Shown here: one piece after another, positions 1 through 8,089 of the stretch
How the letters are laid out: every line of letters starts with the position of its first letter
Position numbering within the stretch: the stretch's first letter is position 1
NCBI RefSeq assembly: GCF_004366595.1
Contig: NZ_SORE01000001.1
Location: forward strand, 124,001 to 188,000
Length of the DNA stretch: 64,000 nt
Source of the DNA: Paraburkholderia rhizosphaerae
GTDB lineage: Bacteria; Pseudomonadota; Gammaproteobacteria; Burkholderiales; Burkholderiaceae
Direction: 5' to 3'
Program-made: the position numbers and the translations under genes
Notes under the pieces: model-generated
What the model was told of the DNA's origin: nothing
What the model saw: only the letters and a program-made list of their open reading frames with translations
The model's database searches: none

Positions 1-417
1 GGCGATTTCCGGCACCGACAGGCAGATGATGCCGAGGAAGCCGAACACCGCACCGGCGATCGCGGCGGGTTGCAGCGGCCGACCGAGAAAAATGCGGCTG
101 TTAATGGAGTTCAACAACGGCGCGGTCGAAAACACCACAGCCACGAGGCCGCTCGGGACGGTGCGCTCCGCGTAGTAAAAGCACAGGAAATTCACGCAGA
201 ACAGCGCGAGCCCCTGCGCGATCAGATACTTCCACGCCTCGCGCGGCGGGCGCAGCGGACGGCGCATCACCGCCAGCAGCACAAACAGCACGGCCGCGGC
301 CAGCCAGAATCGGTAAGCAATCGACACCGGCGGCGGCACGTCGCCCAGTTGCCATTTGATCGCGATCCACGTGGTGCCCCAGATCACCACCGTGACCGCA
401 TAGAGCAGAAGATTCAT
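1..417 (-). CDS. DMT-superfamily (EamA) transporter, 3' part missing
   Basis: The ATG at 415-417 opens a frame that runs off the left edge; 139 residues are visible. They are strongly hydrophobic and begin MNLLLYAVTVVIWGTTW, the usual first helix of EamA/RhaT drug/metabolite exporters (inner membrane, normally ten helices of about 290 residues). The four visible helices fit one EamA repeat. The gene is divergent from the AraC regulator at 660, so that regulator may control it. The substrate cannot be read from the sequence. The family assignment is safe; the completeness of the gene is unknown because of the window edge. Confidence 0.85.
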   Translation of the reverse strand, partial: MNLLLYAVTVVIWGTTWIAIKWQLGDVPPPVSIAYRFWLAAAVLFVLLAVMRRPLRPPREAWKYLIAQGLALFCVNFLCFYYAERTVPSGLVAVVFSTAPLLNSINSRIFLGRPLQPAAIAGAVFGFLGIICLSVPEIA

Positions 418-478
418 CGAAACCGCCTACGTAAGAAAGTAACGGCCCCGACTATGCGACGGCGCTCGTCATGTCGCG

Positions 479-616
479 TGTCCGAAATTGCGCACTTTGG
501 CATTTTCGACATCTCGCCCGACGTTGCGCGTTCCCCGTGCGTACCGGCAGCGAGCCGCTGCAAATTGCACGTTTTCGGGGCAAATCGGGCGCGACTTGTC
601 CGGAATTGCGCACTTT
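479..616. promoter_or_regulatory. Direct-repeat operator region between DMT gene and AraC gene
   Basis: Two 20-bp direct repeats, tgtccgaaattgcgcacttt at 479-498 and a copy with one mismatch at 597-616, lie 118 bp apart. A weaker related element, caaattgcacgtttt, starts at 561. AraC-family proteins bind direct repeats, and this spacing is about eleven helical turns, so the sites could act with DNA looping. A TATACT hexamer at 653-658 could be a -10 element. The regulatory role is inferred. Confidence 0.5.
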
Positions 617-659
617 CACTGCCCTCCGCCATGCGAATCCGCCGCGCGTTTTATACTGA

Positions 660-1634
660 GTGCTGTTCACTCCTGTCGAAACCGCGTTTCGCTACCGTCT
701 CGTGCCGTCATCCGCGAACTTCGTCTCGTTCCCTGTCGCCGCCGATCCACTTGATCCGCCGTTCGGCATCCAGTCGATCTGCAACACGCTGGCCACGTCC
801 GACGCAACCCTCGACCGTTTCGCATGGCTCGGCGATCAGCTCGCCGTGGCGGAGTGGTCGCGCGAAACCGAAGTGGCGGAAACGGTCTATGAGAAGCCGG
901 GCCATCACACGTTGTCGTGCTATCTTGACGGCGGCCATCGAACCGAGCGGCAACGGATGCCGGGGCGCTACGGCGCGCCCAGCCGTCTGTGCGCACTGCC
1001 CGGCGAACATGAGTCGCGCTGGTGGGTGCGCGGCCAGATGCATTTCGTGCATCTGTATTTCTTGCCCGAGCATTTCACGCAGCGCGCGATCCGCGAACTG
1101 GACCGCGAGCCGCGCGAGCTGACGCTCGCCGACCGTACGTACTTCGAAGATCCACGCATCGCGCGACTGTGCCAGTCGCTGCTGAACGGCCAGTGGGACG
1201 ACGCCGACGACCGGTTGCGTGCGAACGAAACCGCACACGAGGTGCTGTCGTTGCTGCTGCGCTCGCAGGGTGTGAGCCGCTCGGGCGCGGTGCTCAAAGG
1301 CGGCCTGGCGGTGGCGACGCGCCGGCGCTTGCGCGACTACATCGACACGCACCTCACGCAAGCGCTGACGCTCGGTGAACTCGCAGGTGTTGCGAATCTG
1401 TCCGAGTATCATCTTTCGCGGATGTTCAGAGTGTCGTTCGGACTACCCCCGCACGCGTGGATCGCGCAACAACGCATTGAACGCGCGCGTGGCTTGTTGC
1501 GCACCACCGCGCTGCCGCTTGCCGACGTCGCCGCGCAATGCGGGTACGCGAATGCGAGCCACTTCAGCCATCGCTTTCGCGAAGCGGTCGGCACGGCGCC
1601 GATCATCTATCGCGCGGTACTGGGCGCCGCCTAG
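660..1634 (+). CDS. AraC-family transcriptional regulator
   Basis: The 324-residue protein has a C-terminal AraC/XylS double helix-turn-helix (about residues 220-320), with the typical LSEYHLSRMFR first recognition segment and a second segment ending CGYANASHFSHRFR. The N-terminal 200 residues form an undefined ligand-binding domain. The start is uncertain: the frame opens with GTG at 660, just after a TATACT hexamer, and an in-frame GTG at 702 is an alternative that would leave room for a leader. The aminotransferase follows 80 bp downstream and the DMT gene is divergent, so this is probably the local regulator of amine or amino-acid metabolism and export. The ligand is unknown. Confidence 0.85.
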   Translation: MLFTPVETAFRYRLVPSSANFVSFPVAADPLDPPFGIQSICNTLATSDATLDRFAWLGDQLAVAEWSRETEVAETVYEKPGHHTLSCYLDGGHRTERQRMPGRYGAPSRLCALPGEHESRWWVRGQMHFVHLYFLPEHFTQRAIRELDREPRELTLADRTYFEDPRIARLCQSLLNGQWDDADDRLRANETAHEVLSLLLRSQGVSRSGAVLKGGLAVATRRRLRDYIDTHLTQALTLGELAGVANLSEYHLSRMFRVSFGLPPHAWIAQQRIERARGLLRTTALPLADVAAQCGYANASHFSHRFREAVGTAPIIYRAVLGAA

Positions 1635-1714
1635 TCCATCGCGCGGTGCAGCCGCGCAAACGTGCGCGCACACGGCCCGGCAGCGTTCGAGAACTTCAAC
1701 ACAGGGGACTGTCG

Positions 1715-2842
1715 ATGCAAATCCGTGAATTCGGTGTCGAACGCTGGATGGATCTGTATGAGCACCGCTGCGAGCTGAATCTCGCGGAAACCTGCGTCGA
1801 ATCGCTAACGGTCGGCGAATTGCTGCGCATCGCGGGCAAAGAAGACGCACTGCTCGCCGAAATCCTGCCGATGAAGCTGACCTACGGCGCGATCGACGGC
1901 ACCGAGCGGTTGCGCGCGAACATCGCATCGCTCTACGAACAGCAGAGCGTGCCAAACGTGCTGATCACGCACGGCGCAATCAGTGCGAATGCGCTGGTCT
2001 ACGAAACGCTCGTCGAACCGGGCGATCATGTGATTTCGGTGCTGCCGACCTATCAGCAACATTATTCGATTCCGGAGAGCTACGGCGCGCAGGTCGACAT
2101 TTTGCGGCTGCGTGAAGAAAACGGCTTCCTGCCGGACCTCGACGAACTGAAGCGCATGGTCACGAACAGAACGCGCGTGATCGCAATCAACAATCCGAAC
2201 AACCCGACCGGCTCGCTGATGGATCAGCCGTTTCTCGAGCAGCTCGTGGAAATCGCGCGTTCATGCGGTGCATATGTGCTCAACGACGAGGTCTATCGCG
2301 GCACCGACCAGCACGGCAACGGTTTTACAGCGTCGATCGCGGACCTGTACCAGAAGGGGATCAGCACCGGCAGCATGTCGAAGACGTGGTCGCTCGCCGG
2401 GCTGCGCGTCGGCTGGATCGCGGCGGACGTCGACCTGATCGCTCGCGTGCGCACGCATCGCGACTACAACACGATCAGCGTCGGCATGCTGAACGATCTG
2501 CTCGCATCGATCGCGCTTGAGCATCGCGATGCGCTGCTCGAACGCAATCACCGCATTCTGCGCACCCACCTCGCGCTGCTTGACCAATGGGTGCAGGCGG
2601 AGCCTGCGCTGTCGTATGTAAAGCCGAAGTCCGGCACGACCGCGCTGGTGCGCGTCGATGTGGACATGAGCTCGCGTGATTTCTGCGTCGCGCTGGTAGA
2701 AAAGACCGGCGTGATGTTTACGCCGGGTAGTGCGCTCGATATGGAAGGCTATGTGCGCATCGGCTATACGAATAGCCGCGCGGTGCTGGAAGCCGGGCTC
2801 GCGAGGGTGTCCGGCTTTCTGAACGACGTGGCGCGCCGATAG
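1715..2842 (+). CDS. PLP-dependent class I/II aminotransferase
   Basis: The 375-residue protein is a fold-type I aminotransferase. It has the NNPNNPTGS substrate/PLP-binding motif near residue 160, the DEVYRG aspartate segment, and SMSKTWSLAGLRVGW with the Schiff-base lysine at K223. The ATG at 1715 follows aggggac at a good distance. The N-terminus and overall layout recall aminotransferases annotated as capreomycidine-synthase-like (VioD-like), but that similarity does not prove the reaction. The gene lies 80 bp after the AraC gene on the same strand and may form a transport/regulation/transamination unit with the divergent DMT exporter. The amino-group donor and acceptor are unknown. Confidence 0.85.
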   Translation: MQIREFGVERWMDLYEHRCELNLAETCVESLTVGELLRIAGKEDALLAEILPMKLTYGAIDGTERLRANIASLYEQQSVPNVLITHGAISANALVYETLVEPGDHVISVLPTYQQHYSIPESYGAQVDILRLREENGFLPDLDELKRMVTNRTRVIAINNPNNPTGSLMDQPFLEQLVEIARSCGAYVLNDEVYRGTDQHGNGFTASIADLYQKGISTGSMSKTWSLAGLRVGWIAADVDLIARVRTHRDYNTISVGMLNDLLASIALEHRDALLERNHRILRTHLALLDQWVQAEPALSYVKPKSGTTALVRVDVDMSSRDFCVALVEKTGVMFTPGSALDMEGYVRIGYTNSRAVLEAGLARVSGFLNDVARR

Positions 2843-2927
2843 TCCGTCTGAGAAGCCGCCAGTTCACCGGTCATCGGCTTGCCCGACATGCGCATGGTAG
2901 TGTGCACGGCGGGCAAGCGCTTCTTGG

Positions 2928-4262
2928 TCATCGTGTCGTGTGATCTTTCCTGCGCAGCGCTTCCGGCAAACCGAACATCAGGATCGCCGCGCAGACAAGG
3001 CTCATGCACCCGATCACATACAGTGCCGGCGTCGTGCTTCCAGTCACGTCGCGAATGCGGCCGACCATCACCGGGCTCACGATGCCGCCTAGCTGGCCGA
3101 GCGTATTGATCAGCGCAAGACCGCCCGCCGCGCCCGCACCCGTCACGAGCTTCGGCGGCAATGCCCAGAACGCCGGAATCGACGCCACCACGCCGGCGCC
3201 CATCACCGCAAGGGCGATCACCAGAAACACCGTCTGCTTGTCGAAAATGCCTGCCGCAAAGAAGCCTATCGTCGCCATCAAGAGCAAGCCCGCGACGAAC
3301 TTGCGGCGCTCGCCGGTCGCATCGGAGATGCGTCCCACCACCACCATGCACACCGCGCCGCAAATATAGGGAATCGCGGTCAACAGCCCAATGATCGTCG
3401 GACTTTGCGTGCCGGCGCTGCGAATCAACTGCGGCGCCCAGAAGTTGAGGCCATACGACGCGACCTGAATCAGGAAATAAACCAGACCAAGCGTCAGGAA
3501 ACCCGGCGTGCGGATCGCTTCGCTCAACGACTGGCCATGATGCTTCTGCTGCGCCTGCCCTTCGATTTGGCTCGACAGATAGAGCTTTTCCTGCGGCGTC
3601 AGCCAGTTCGCATCCTCGACGCGATCCTTCAGCACTTTCAGCACGAGCAAGCCCAGCACGATGCAAGGCAGGCCGCCGAGCAAAAACAGCCAGTGCCAGC
3701 CACGAATGCCTAACACGCCATCCATATTGCCGAGCACGAGACCCGATAGCGGTGCGCCGAACAATCCGGAGAACGCGGACGCGAGAAACAGCAGCGATGT
3801 AATGCGGCCGCGGAAACTCTGCGGAAACCACAGCGTCAGGTAATACAGCACGCCAGGCGCGAACCCCGCTTCCATCGCGCCGATCACGAAACGCAGACCG
3901 TAGAACTGCCATTCGGTATGCACGAACACCATCGCGGAGGTTGCCAGCCCCCATGAGATCATGATGCGAGCAATCCAGCGCCGCGCGCCGACCTTGAAGA
4001 GCAGCATATTGCTCGGCACTTCGAAGATCACATACCCGACCACGAACAGGCTCGCGCCCAGACCGTAAGCGGTATTCGAAAAGCCGAGATCGCTTTGCAG
4101 CTGGAACTTCGCAAAACTGATGTTGATCCGGTCGAAGAACGCAAAGAGATAACAGATCATGATCAGCGGCATCAGCCGCCATGCGACCTTGCGAATCAGC
4201 GCCGTCGCATCTTCAATACTTGTTGTCTGTTTGTCTGCTGCTACTGCGCCTAGATCACTCAT
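2928..4262 (-). CDS. MFS transporter, anion:cation symporter (ACS) family
   Basis: The 444-residue inner-membrane carrier has twelve predicted helices and the ACS-family opening RLMPLIMICYLFAFFDRINISFAK, here quoted only as its pattern: an FxDRINISFA stretch at the end of helix 1. A central loop carries the VEDANWLTPQEK segment typical of phthalate, glucarate and tartrate permeases. ACS members import organic anions. It is on the same strand as, and 113 bp downstream of, the HMG-CoA-lyase-like gene, so it probably imports the acid that the CoA-transferase and lyase consume. The exact substrate is unknown. Confidence 0.87.
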   Translation of the reverse strand: MSDLGAVAADKQTTSIEDATALIRKVAWRLMPLIMICYLFAFFDRINISFAKFQLQSDLGFSNTAYGLGASLFVVGYVIFEVPSNMLLFKVGARRWIARIMISWGLATSAMVFVHTEWQFYGLRFVIGAMEAGFAPGVLYYLTLWFPQSFRGRITSLLFLASAFSGLFGAPLSGLVLGNMDGVLGIRGWHWLFLLGGLPCIVLGLLVLKVLKDRVEDANWLTPQEKLYLSSQIEGQAQQKHHGQSLSEAIRTPGFLTLGLVYFLIQVASYGLNFWAPQLIRSAGTQSPTIIGLLTAIPYICGAVCMVVVGRISDATGERRKFVAGLLLMATIGFFAAGIFDKQTVFLVIALAVMGAGVVASIPAFWALPPKLVTGAGAAGGLALINTLGQLGGIVSPVMVGRIRDVTGSTTPALYVIGCMSLVCAAILMFGLPEALRRKDHTTR

Positions 4263-4375
4263 TTGCGTCTCCGTGCCGGATCAAGCGTGATGCCTTCCGG
4301 TCGTGCATGTTGTTCGAAACTTTCTCGTTCGGATTGTCAGGGGTTCGAATCGGTGTTGCGGCTTTGCGATATCGC

Positions 4376-5317
4376 TCACATGCAGACGATGCCGTCCGGC
4401 ACCGGATGCAAGTCCTTGTTGCGGCCGGCTTTCGCCACCTGCCCGGATGTCTCGTGGCCCAGCAGCGCCGGCAACGTGCGCGATAGCGTGATCAGCTTGT
4501 CGAGATCGATGCCGTGCGGAATGCCCACTTCCTCGCACATGTTCACGAGGTCCTCGGTGCAGATATTTCCGGACGCACCCGGCGCGAACGGACAACCGCC
4601 GAGGCCACCGAGCGATGCGTCGAAACGGCGCGCGCCTACGTCATACGCGGCCATCACGTTCACGAGGCCAAGGGCGCGCGTGTTATGGAAATGCAGCGTC
4701 AACGCGCTGGCGGGAATGCGGCCGAGCACACGTTTCACGATGCGCGCAACCTGGCGAGGATTGGCCATGCCGGTCGTGTCCGCGAGCGTAATGCCCTGAA
4801 AACCGAGCTCGAGATATTTGTCGACAATCGACATCACGAGGTCTTCGTCGATCTTGCCTTCGAACGGACAACCGAACGTGGTCGCAACCGTGCCGTTCAG
4901 CGTGACCTGCGCGTTGCGCGTGAGCTCGACGATCTCCGCGAATGCGGCGAGGGATTGATCGCGCGTCATTCGCATATTCGCGAGGTTGTGCGTCTGGCTC
5001 GCGGACATCACCAGGTTTAGCTCGTCGGCGCGCGACTCGAGCGCGCGTTCCGCGCCGCGCCGGTTCGGCACCAGCGCGACGTAGATCACATCCGGATTGC
5101 GCCGGATCCGATGGAACACCGCTTCGCCGTCGCGCAACGCCGGAATCGCTTTCGGCGAGACAAACGAACCCGCTTCAATACGCGAGAAGCCCGCGCTCGA
5201 CAGCGCATCGATCAGCGCGACCTTGTCCGGCGTATCGACCCACGTCTTTTCGATTTGCAGACCGTCGCGTGGCGATACTTCCTGCACGATCAGTTTGTCG
5301 TATTGAACATCGCTCAT
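4376..5317 (-). CDS. Hydroxymethylglutaryl-CoA lyase family protein
   Basis: The 313-residue TIM-barrel enzyme is of the HMGL-like family and of usual full length. SPRDGLQ (about residues 15-21) supplies the conserved Arg-Asp pair, HFHNTRALGL the metal-binding His pair, and GLGGCPFAPGASGN the flexible-loop catalytic cysteine C242. HMG-CoA lyase cleaves 3-hydroxy-3-methylglutaryl-CoA to acetoacetate and acetyl-CoA; relatives cleave other 3-hydroxyacyl-CoA esters. Its start codon overlaps the CoA-transferase stop by four bases (ATGA), so the two are translationally coupled. HMG-CoA or a close analogue is the likely substrate, but leucine-pathway genes are absent here. Confidence 0.9.
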   Translation of the reverse strand: MSDVQYDKLIVQEVSPRDGLQIEKTWVDTPDKVALIDALSSAGFSRIEAGSFVSPKAIPALRDGEAVFHRIRRNPDVIYVALVPNRRGAERALESRADELNLVMSASQTHNLANMRMTRDQSLAAFAEIVELTRNAQVTLNGTVATTFGCPFEGKIDEDLVMSIVDKYLELGFQGITLADTTGMANPRQVARIVKRVLGRIPASALTLHFHNTRALGLVNVMAAYDVGARRFDASLGGLGGCPFAPGASGNICTEDLVNMCEEVGIPHGIDLDKLITLSRTLPALLGHETSGQVAKAGRNKDLHPVPDGIVCM

Positions 5318-6507
5318 TGCACTGCTCCTTCGCGGCGAAGCCGCTCGATGTCGTCAGGTGCGAACCCCAGTTGCGCGAGCACGCCTTCGGTGTGCTCGCC
5401 GAGCTTCGGGCCGCTCCAGCGCACTTCACCCGGTGTGTCCGAGAGCTTCGGTACGATCCCGGGCATCTTCACCGACGCGCCGCCGGGAAGTTGCGCCCGC
5501 AACAACATCTCACGCGCCTGATAGTGCGGATCATTGACGATGTCCGCCACCGAGTAGATGCGGCCCGACGGTACTTCCGCGCGCTCGAGCGCGGCCAGTA
5601 CGTCTTCGGTCGAATGGTGCGAGGTCCACGCGGTGATCGCCGCGTCGAGCATCGCGCTTTGCGCGGCGCGTCCGTCGTTGCGCGCAAGCGCCGGATCGCC
5701 GGCGAGGTCGGGGCGGCCGATTACCTGCATCAGCCGCTTGAAGATCGGATCGCTATTGCCGGCGATCACCACGTACGCATTGTCTTCCGTGCGATACGTA
5801 TTCGATGGCGCGATGCCGGGCAGCGCGCCGCCGCTGCGTTCGCGCACATGCCCAAGCAGGTCGTACTCCGGCACCAGGCTTTCCATCAGATTGAACACGC
5901 TCTCGACCAGCGATACGTCGACCACCTGGCCTTCGCCCTGGCCCGTCTTCACACGCAGTACCGACATCAGCGCGCCGATCACGCCATGCAGCGACGCAAG
6001 CGAATCGCCGAGGCTGATGCCGACGCGCGCCGGCGCGCCGTCCGGCTCGCCCGTCGTGTAGCGGATCCCGCCCATCGATTCGCCGATCGCGCCAAAGCCC
6101 GGCCGGTCGCGATACGGTCCGGTCTGACCGTAACCGGAAATACGCACCATCGTCAGTTTCGGGTTGATCTGATGCAGCGTATCCCAGCCGAGACCCAGCT
6201 TTTCAAGCGCGCCCGGGCGGAGATTTTCGACAAGGATGTCAGCGTCGGCGACGAGCCGCTTGACGATGTCGGCGCCGTCGGCCGACTTCAGATTGACGCA
6301 GATCGACTTCTTGTTGCGCGACTGGAGATACCACCAGAGCGACGTACCCTCATGGAGCTTGCGCCACTTGCGAAGGGGGTCACCGCCGTCGGGAGCTTCG
6401 ATTTTGATCACTTCGGCGCCGAATTCCGCCAGAAGCCGCGCAGCGAACGGCGCGGCGATCAGGGTTCCGATTTCGACTACGCGGATACCCGTGAGAGGGC
6501 CACTCAT
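5314..6507 (-). CDS. CaiB/BaiF family (type III) CoA-transferase
   Basis: The 397-residue protein matches type III CoA-transferases: an N-terminal IRVVEIGTLIAAPFAARLLAEFG Rossmann segment (pattern GTLIAAPFAARLLAEFGAEVIK), the NKKSICVNLKS strand, and the expected catalytic aspartate D168 in GISLGDSLASLHG. Such enzymes move CoA from a donor such as succinyl-CoA to a carboxylic acid. It is first in a coupled pair with the HMG-CoA-lyase-like gene, so it probably activates the free acid that is then cleaved. The human family member SUGCT accepts glutarate and HMG, which makes 3-hydroxy-3-methylglutarate a fair candidate. Confidence 0.9.
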   Translation of the reverse strand: MSGPLTGIRVVEIGTLIAAPFAARLLAEFGAEVIKIEAPDGGDPLRKWRKLHEGTSLWWYLQSRNKKSICVNLKSADGADIVKRLVADADILVENLRPGALEKLGLGWDTLHQINPKLTMVRISGYGQTGPYRDRPGFGAIGESMGGIRYTTGEPDGAPARVGISLGDSLASLHGVIGALMSVLRVKTGQGEGQVVDVSLVESVFNLMESLVPEYDLLGHVRERSGGALPGIAPSNTYRTEDNAYVVIAGNSDPIFKRLMQVIGRPDLAGDPALARNDGRAAQSAMLDAAITAWTSHHSTEDVLAALERAEVPSGRIYSVADIVNDPHYQAREMLLRAQLPGGASVKMPGIVPKLSDTPGEVRWSGPKLGEHTEGVLAQLGFAPDDIERLRREGAVQ

Positions 6508-6583
6508 GATGCTGTCTCCTAATGCTTGAAAGCCGTTATGGACAGCTTAAAAGCCCCGCGGATACAGCGTCCAACCGCTATTC

Positions 6584-6620
6584 ACCAATGACCTTTCGCG
6601 ATACGCGAAAGGTCATTGGT
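6584..6620. promoter_or_regulatory. Perfect 17-bp inverted repeat with 3-nt loop after the LysR gene
   Basis: The left arm at 6584-6600 (accaatgacctttcgcg) and right arm at 6604-6620 are exact reverse complements around ATA. The element lies 8 bases beyond the stop of the LysR gene and about 77 bases before the CaiB start, all on the minus strand. No T-run follows, so it could be a LysR-gene terminator, an RNA-stability stem, or an operator for the caiB-lyase unit. The repeat is certain; the role is not. Confidence 0.6.
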
Positions 6621-6627
6621 CAGACCA

Positions 6628-7545
6628 TCAACCGACGTTCTCGACCGAGCGCAGATGGTCGAACAGCAAGCGTCCGACCGGTGACAGCGCACCTGCGTCA
6701 CGCACGACGATGACCAGATTGCGTTCGGCCCATTCGTCTTCCAGTTTGACGGCGACAAGACCGAGCGGCTTGCCCATCACCTGAAAAACATTCGTCGGTA
6801 CGACGCCGACGCCCATATCGGCCTGCACCATCCGGCACACCGCATCGAAGCCCGGCACGTGAATGCGCAAGCGCAGCGGCTTGCCCGCCTGGCGCGCGGC
6901 CATGTGCGTGCGCGCGTTGATCGAACTCGCGGAATGCAGTCCGACGTGGTCGCTATCCAGCGTTTCCGCAAACGTGACACGTTCGCGGCCCGCGAGCGGA
7001 TGGTCTTCGCGCATCACGACCACGAGCGAATCGTGCCGATAGTGCGTCGCCTGGAGGCCGCGCGTATCGGCCTCGCCCGAACAGATGCCAAGGTCCGCGA
7101 GGCTGTCGGCGACCGCTTCGACAACACCGCCGCTCGGCCGCTCTTCGAGGTCGATCTTGATCTGCTCGTTGACCGACAGAAACGCGCGTAAGTCTTCCGG
7201 CAGAAATTCGACGATGGCCGACAGATTCGCCATCATGCGCACGTAACCGCGCACGCCACTCGCGTGGCCCGCGAGCTCGATGCCGATATTCTCGACATCG
7301 CGCATCACACGCCGCGCATGATGCAGCAGCGTTTCGCCGGCCGGCGTAAGCGTCATGCCACGCGCGGTGCGCTGAAACAGCGTGGCGCCAACCGCCTGTT
7401 CAAGTTCAAGCAGACGTTTGCTGGCAGCCGAGATCGCGATCGCCTCGCGTTCGGCAGCACGCGTGAGCGTGCCTTCCTCGTAGACAGCAATGAATAACTG
7501 AAGCGTTGTGAGATCGAGGCGTCTCAGCAGGTTCTTCAAAACCAT
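6628..7545 (-). CDS. LysR-family transcriptional regulator
   Basis: The 305-residue LTTR has an N-terminal winged HTH (DLTTLQLFIAVYEEGTLTRAAEREAIAISAASKRL region, residues about 10-60) and a PBP2-type effector domain from about residue 90. The ATG at 7545 (MVLKNLLRRL) was chosen because upstream codons in the same frame do not look like an LTTR N-terminus. It sits directly upstream of, and on the same strand as, the CoA-transferase/lyase/MFS genes and is their likely regulator, probably responding to the organic acid. Same-strand placement is less usual for an LTTR than a divergent one. Confidence 0.87.
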   Translation of the reverse strand: MVLKNLLRRLDLTTLQLFIAVYEEGTLTRAAEREAIAISAASKRLLELEQAVGATLFQRTARGMTLTPAGETLLHHARRVMRDVENIGIELAGHASGVRGYVRMMANLSAIVEFLPEDLRAFLSVNEQIKIDLEERPSGGVVEAVADSLADLGICSGEADTRGLQATHYRHDSLVVVMREDHPLAGRERVTFAETLDSDHVGLHSASSINARTHMAARQAGKPLRLRIHVPGFDAVCRMVQADMGVGVVPTNVFQVMGKPLGLVAVKLEDEWAERNLVIVVRDAGALSPVGRLLFDHLRSVENVG

Positions 7546-7771
7546 AGGTCGGTGCGCAAGATGCGGATAGTAGGAGCCGGTCCGTATTTTGCCGCGATGC
7601 GGCGCACGGTGCTGGCAAGCGTGCAAAACGGGTCTTCGACGACCTTTTGCGCGCCGCGCACTGCGGCCGCCGCGACTGAGCTTCGGAGAACCGTCTTGAG
7701 GTTCGGCTCGCCTTTGCGTCTTGCAAGCGCTTTAACGGTGTCCGCAACTGCGCACACGTGAACCTGTCGCG

Positions 7772-7924
7772 TCAGTCGATCGCGCACAGCGAAATCGGAT
7801 CGCTCGCGGGAAACGTGTCCATCAATGCCTGATCAAGCCAGTCGTCACGCTCGCTCGCCGTCAGTTGCTTCATGGCGAACGGCACTTCGTCAGATTCGAA
7901 AACGGGTTTGATATCCTGTTTCAT
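7772..7924 (-). CDS. Small conserved-type protein with DTFPASDP motif (50 aa)
   Basis: A 50-codon frame runs from ATG at 7924 to TGA at 7772. It is acidic and has no membrane segment or signal peptide. The C-terminal half reads DDWLDQALMDTFPASDPI. I recognise the ALxxTFPASDP pattern from short uncharacterised proteobacterial proteins. The purine-rich stretch aaagaaaggg lies on the opposite strand upstream, so ribosome-binding evidence is weak. It lies between the LysR gene and the GlxA regulator, without a clear operon partner. The function is unknown. Confidence 0.6.
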   Translation of the reverse strand: MKQDIKPVFESDEVPFAMKQLTASERDDWLDQALMDTFPASDPISLCAID

Positions 7925-8089
7925 GGTGCGCACCTTAAAAAAGAAAGGGTGATGTCACATTCGGTATTGTCGTTTACAGTATCGGCCGCTTAAGGTCGGC
8001 CAGACAATGCCGGAGCACCGCTCAACGCTGCCAGAGATACAGCGTGCTCTGCCAGTTCGCAGTAATCGATCTTTCGAGGAGATGAATCG

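Noticed and set aside
2764..4182. Minus-strand frame overlapping the ACS-family MFS gene
   Set aside because: It is the shifted frame of the same strand. It has no membrane helices, whereas the 2928-4262 frame gives a typical carrier.
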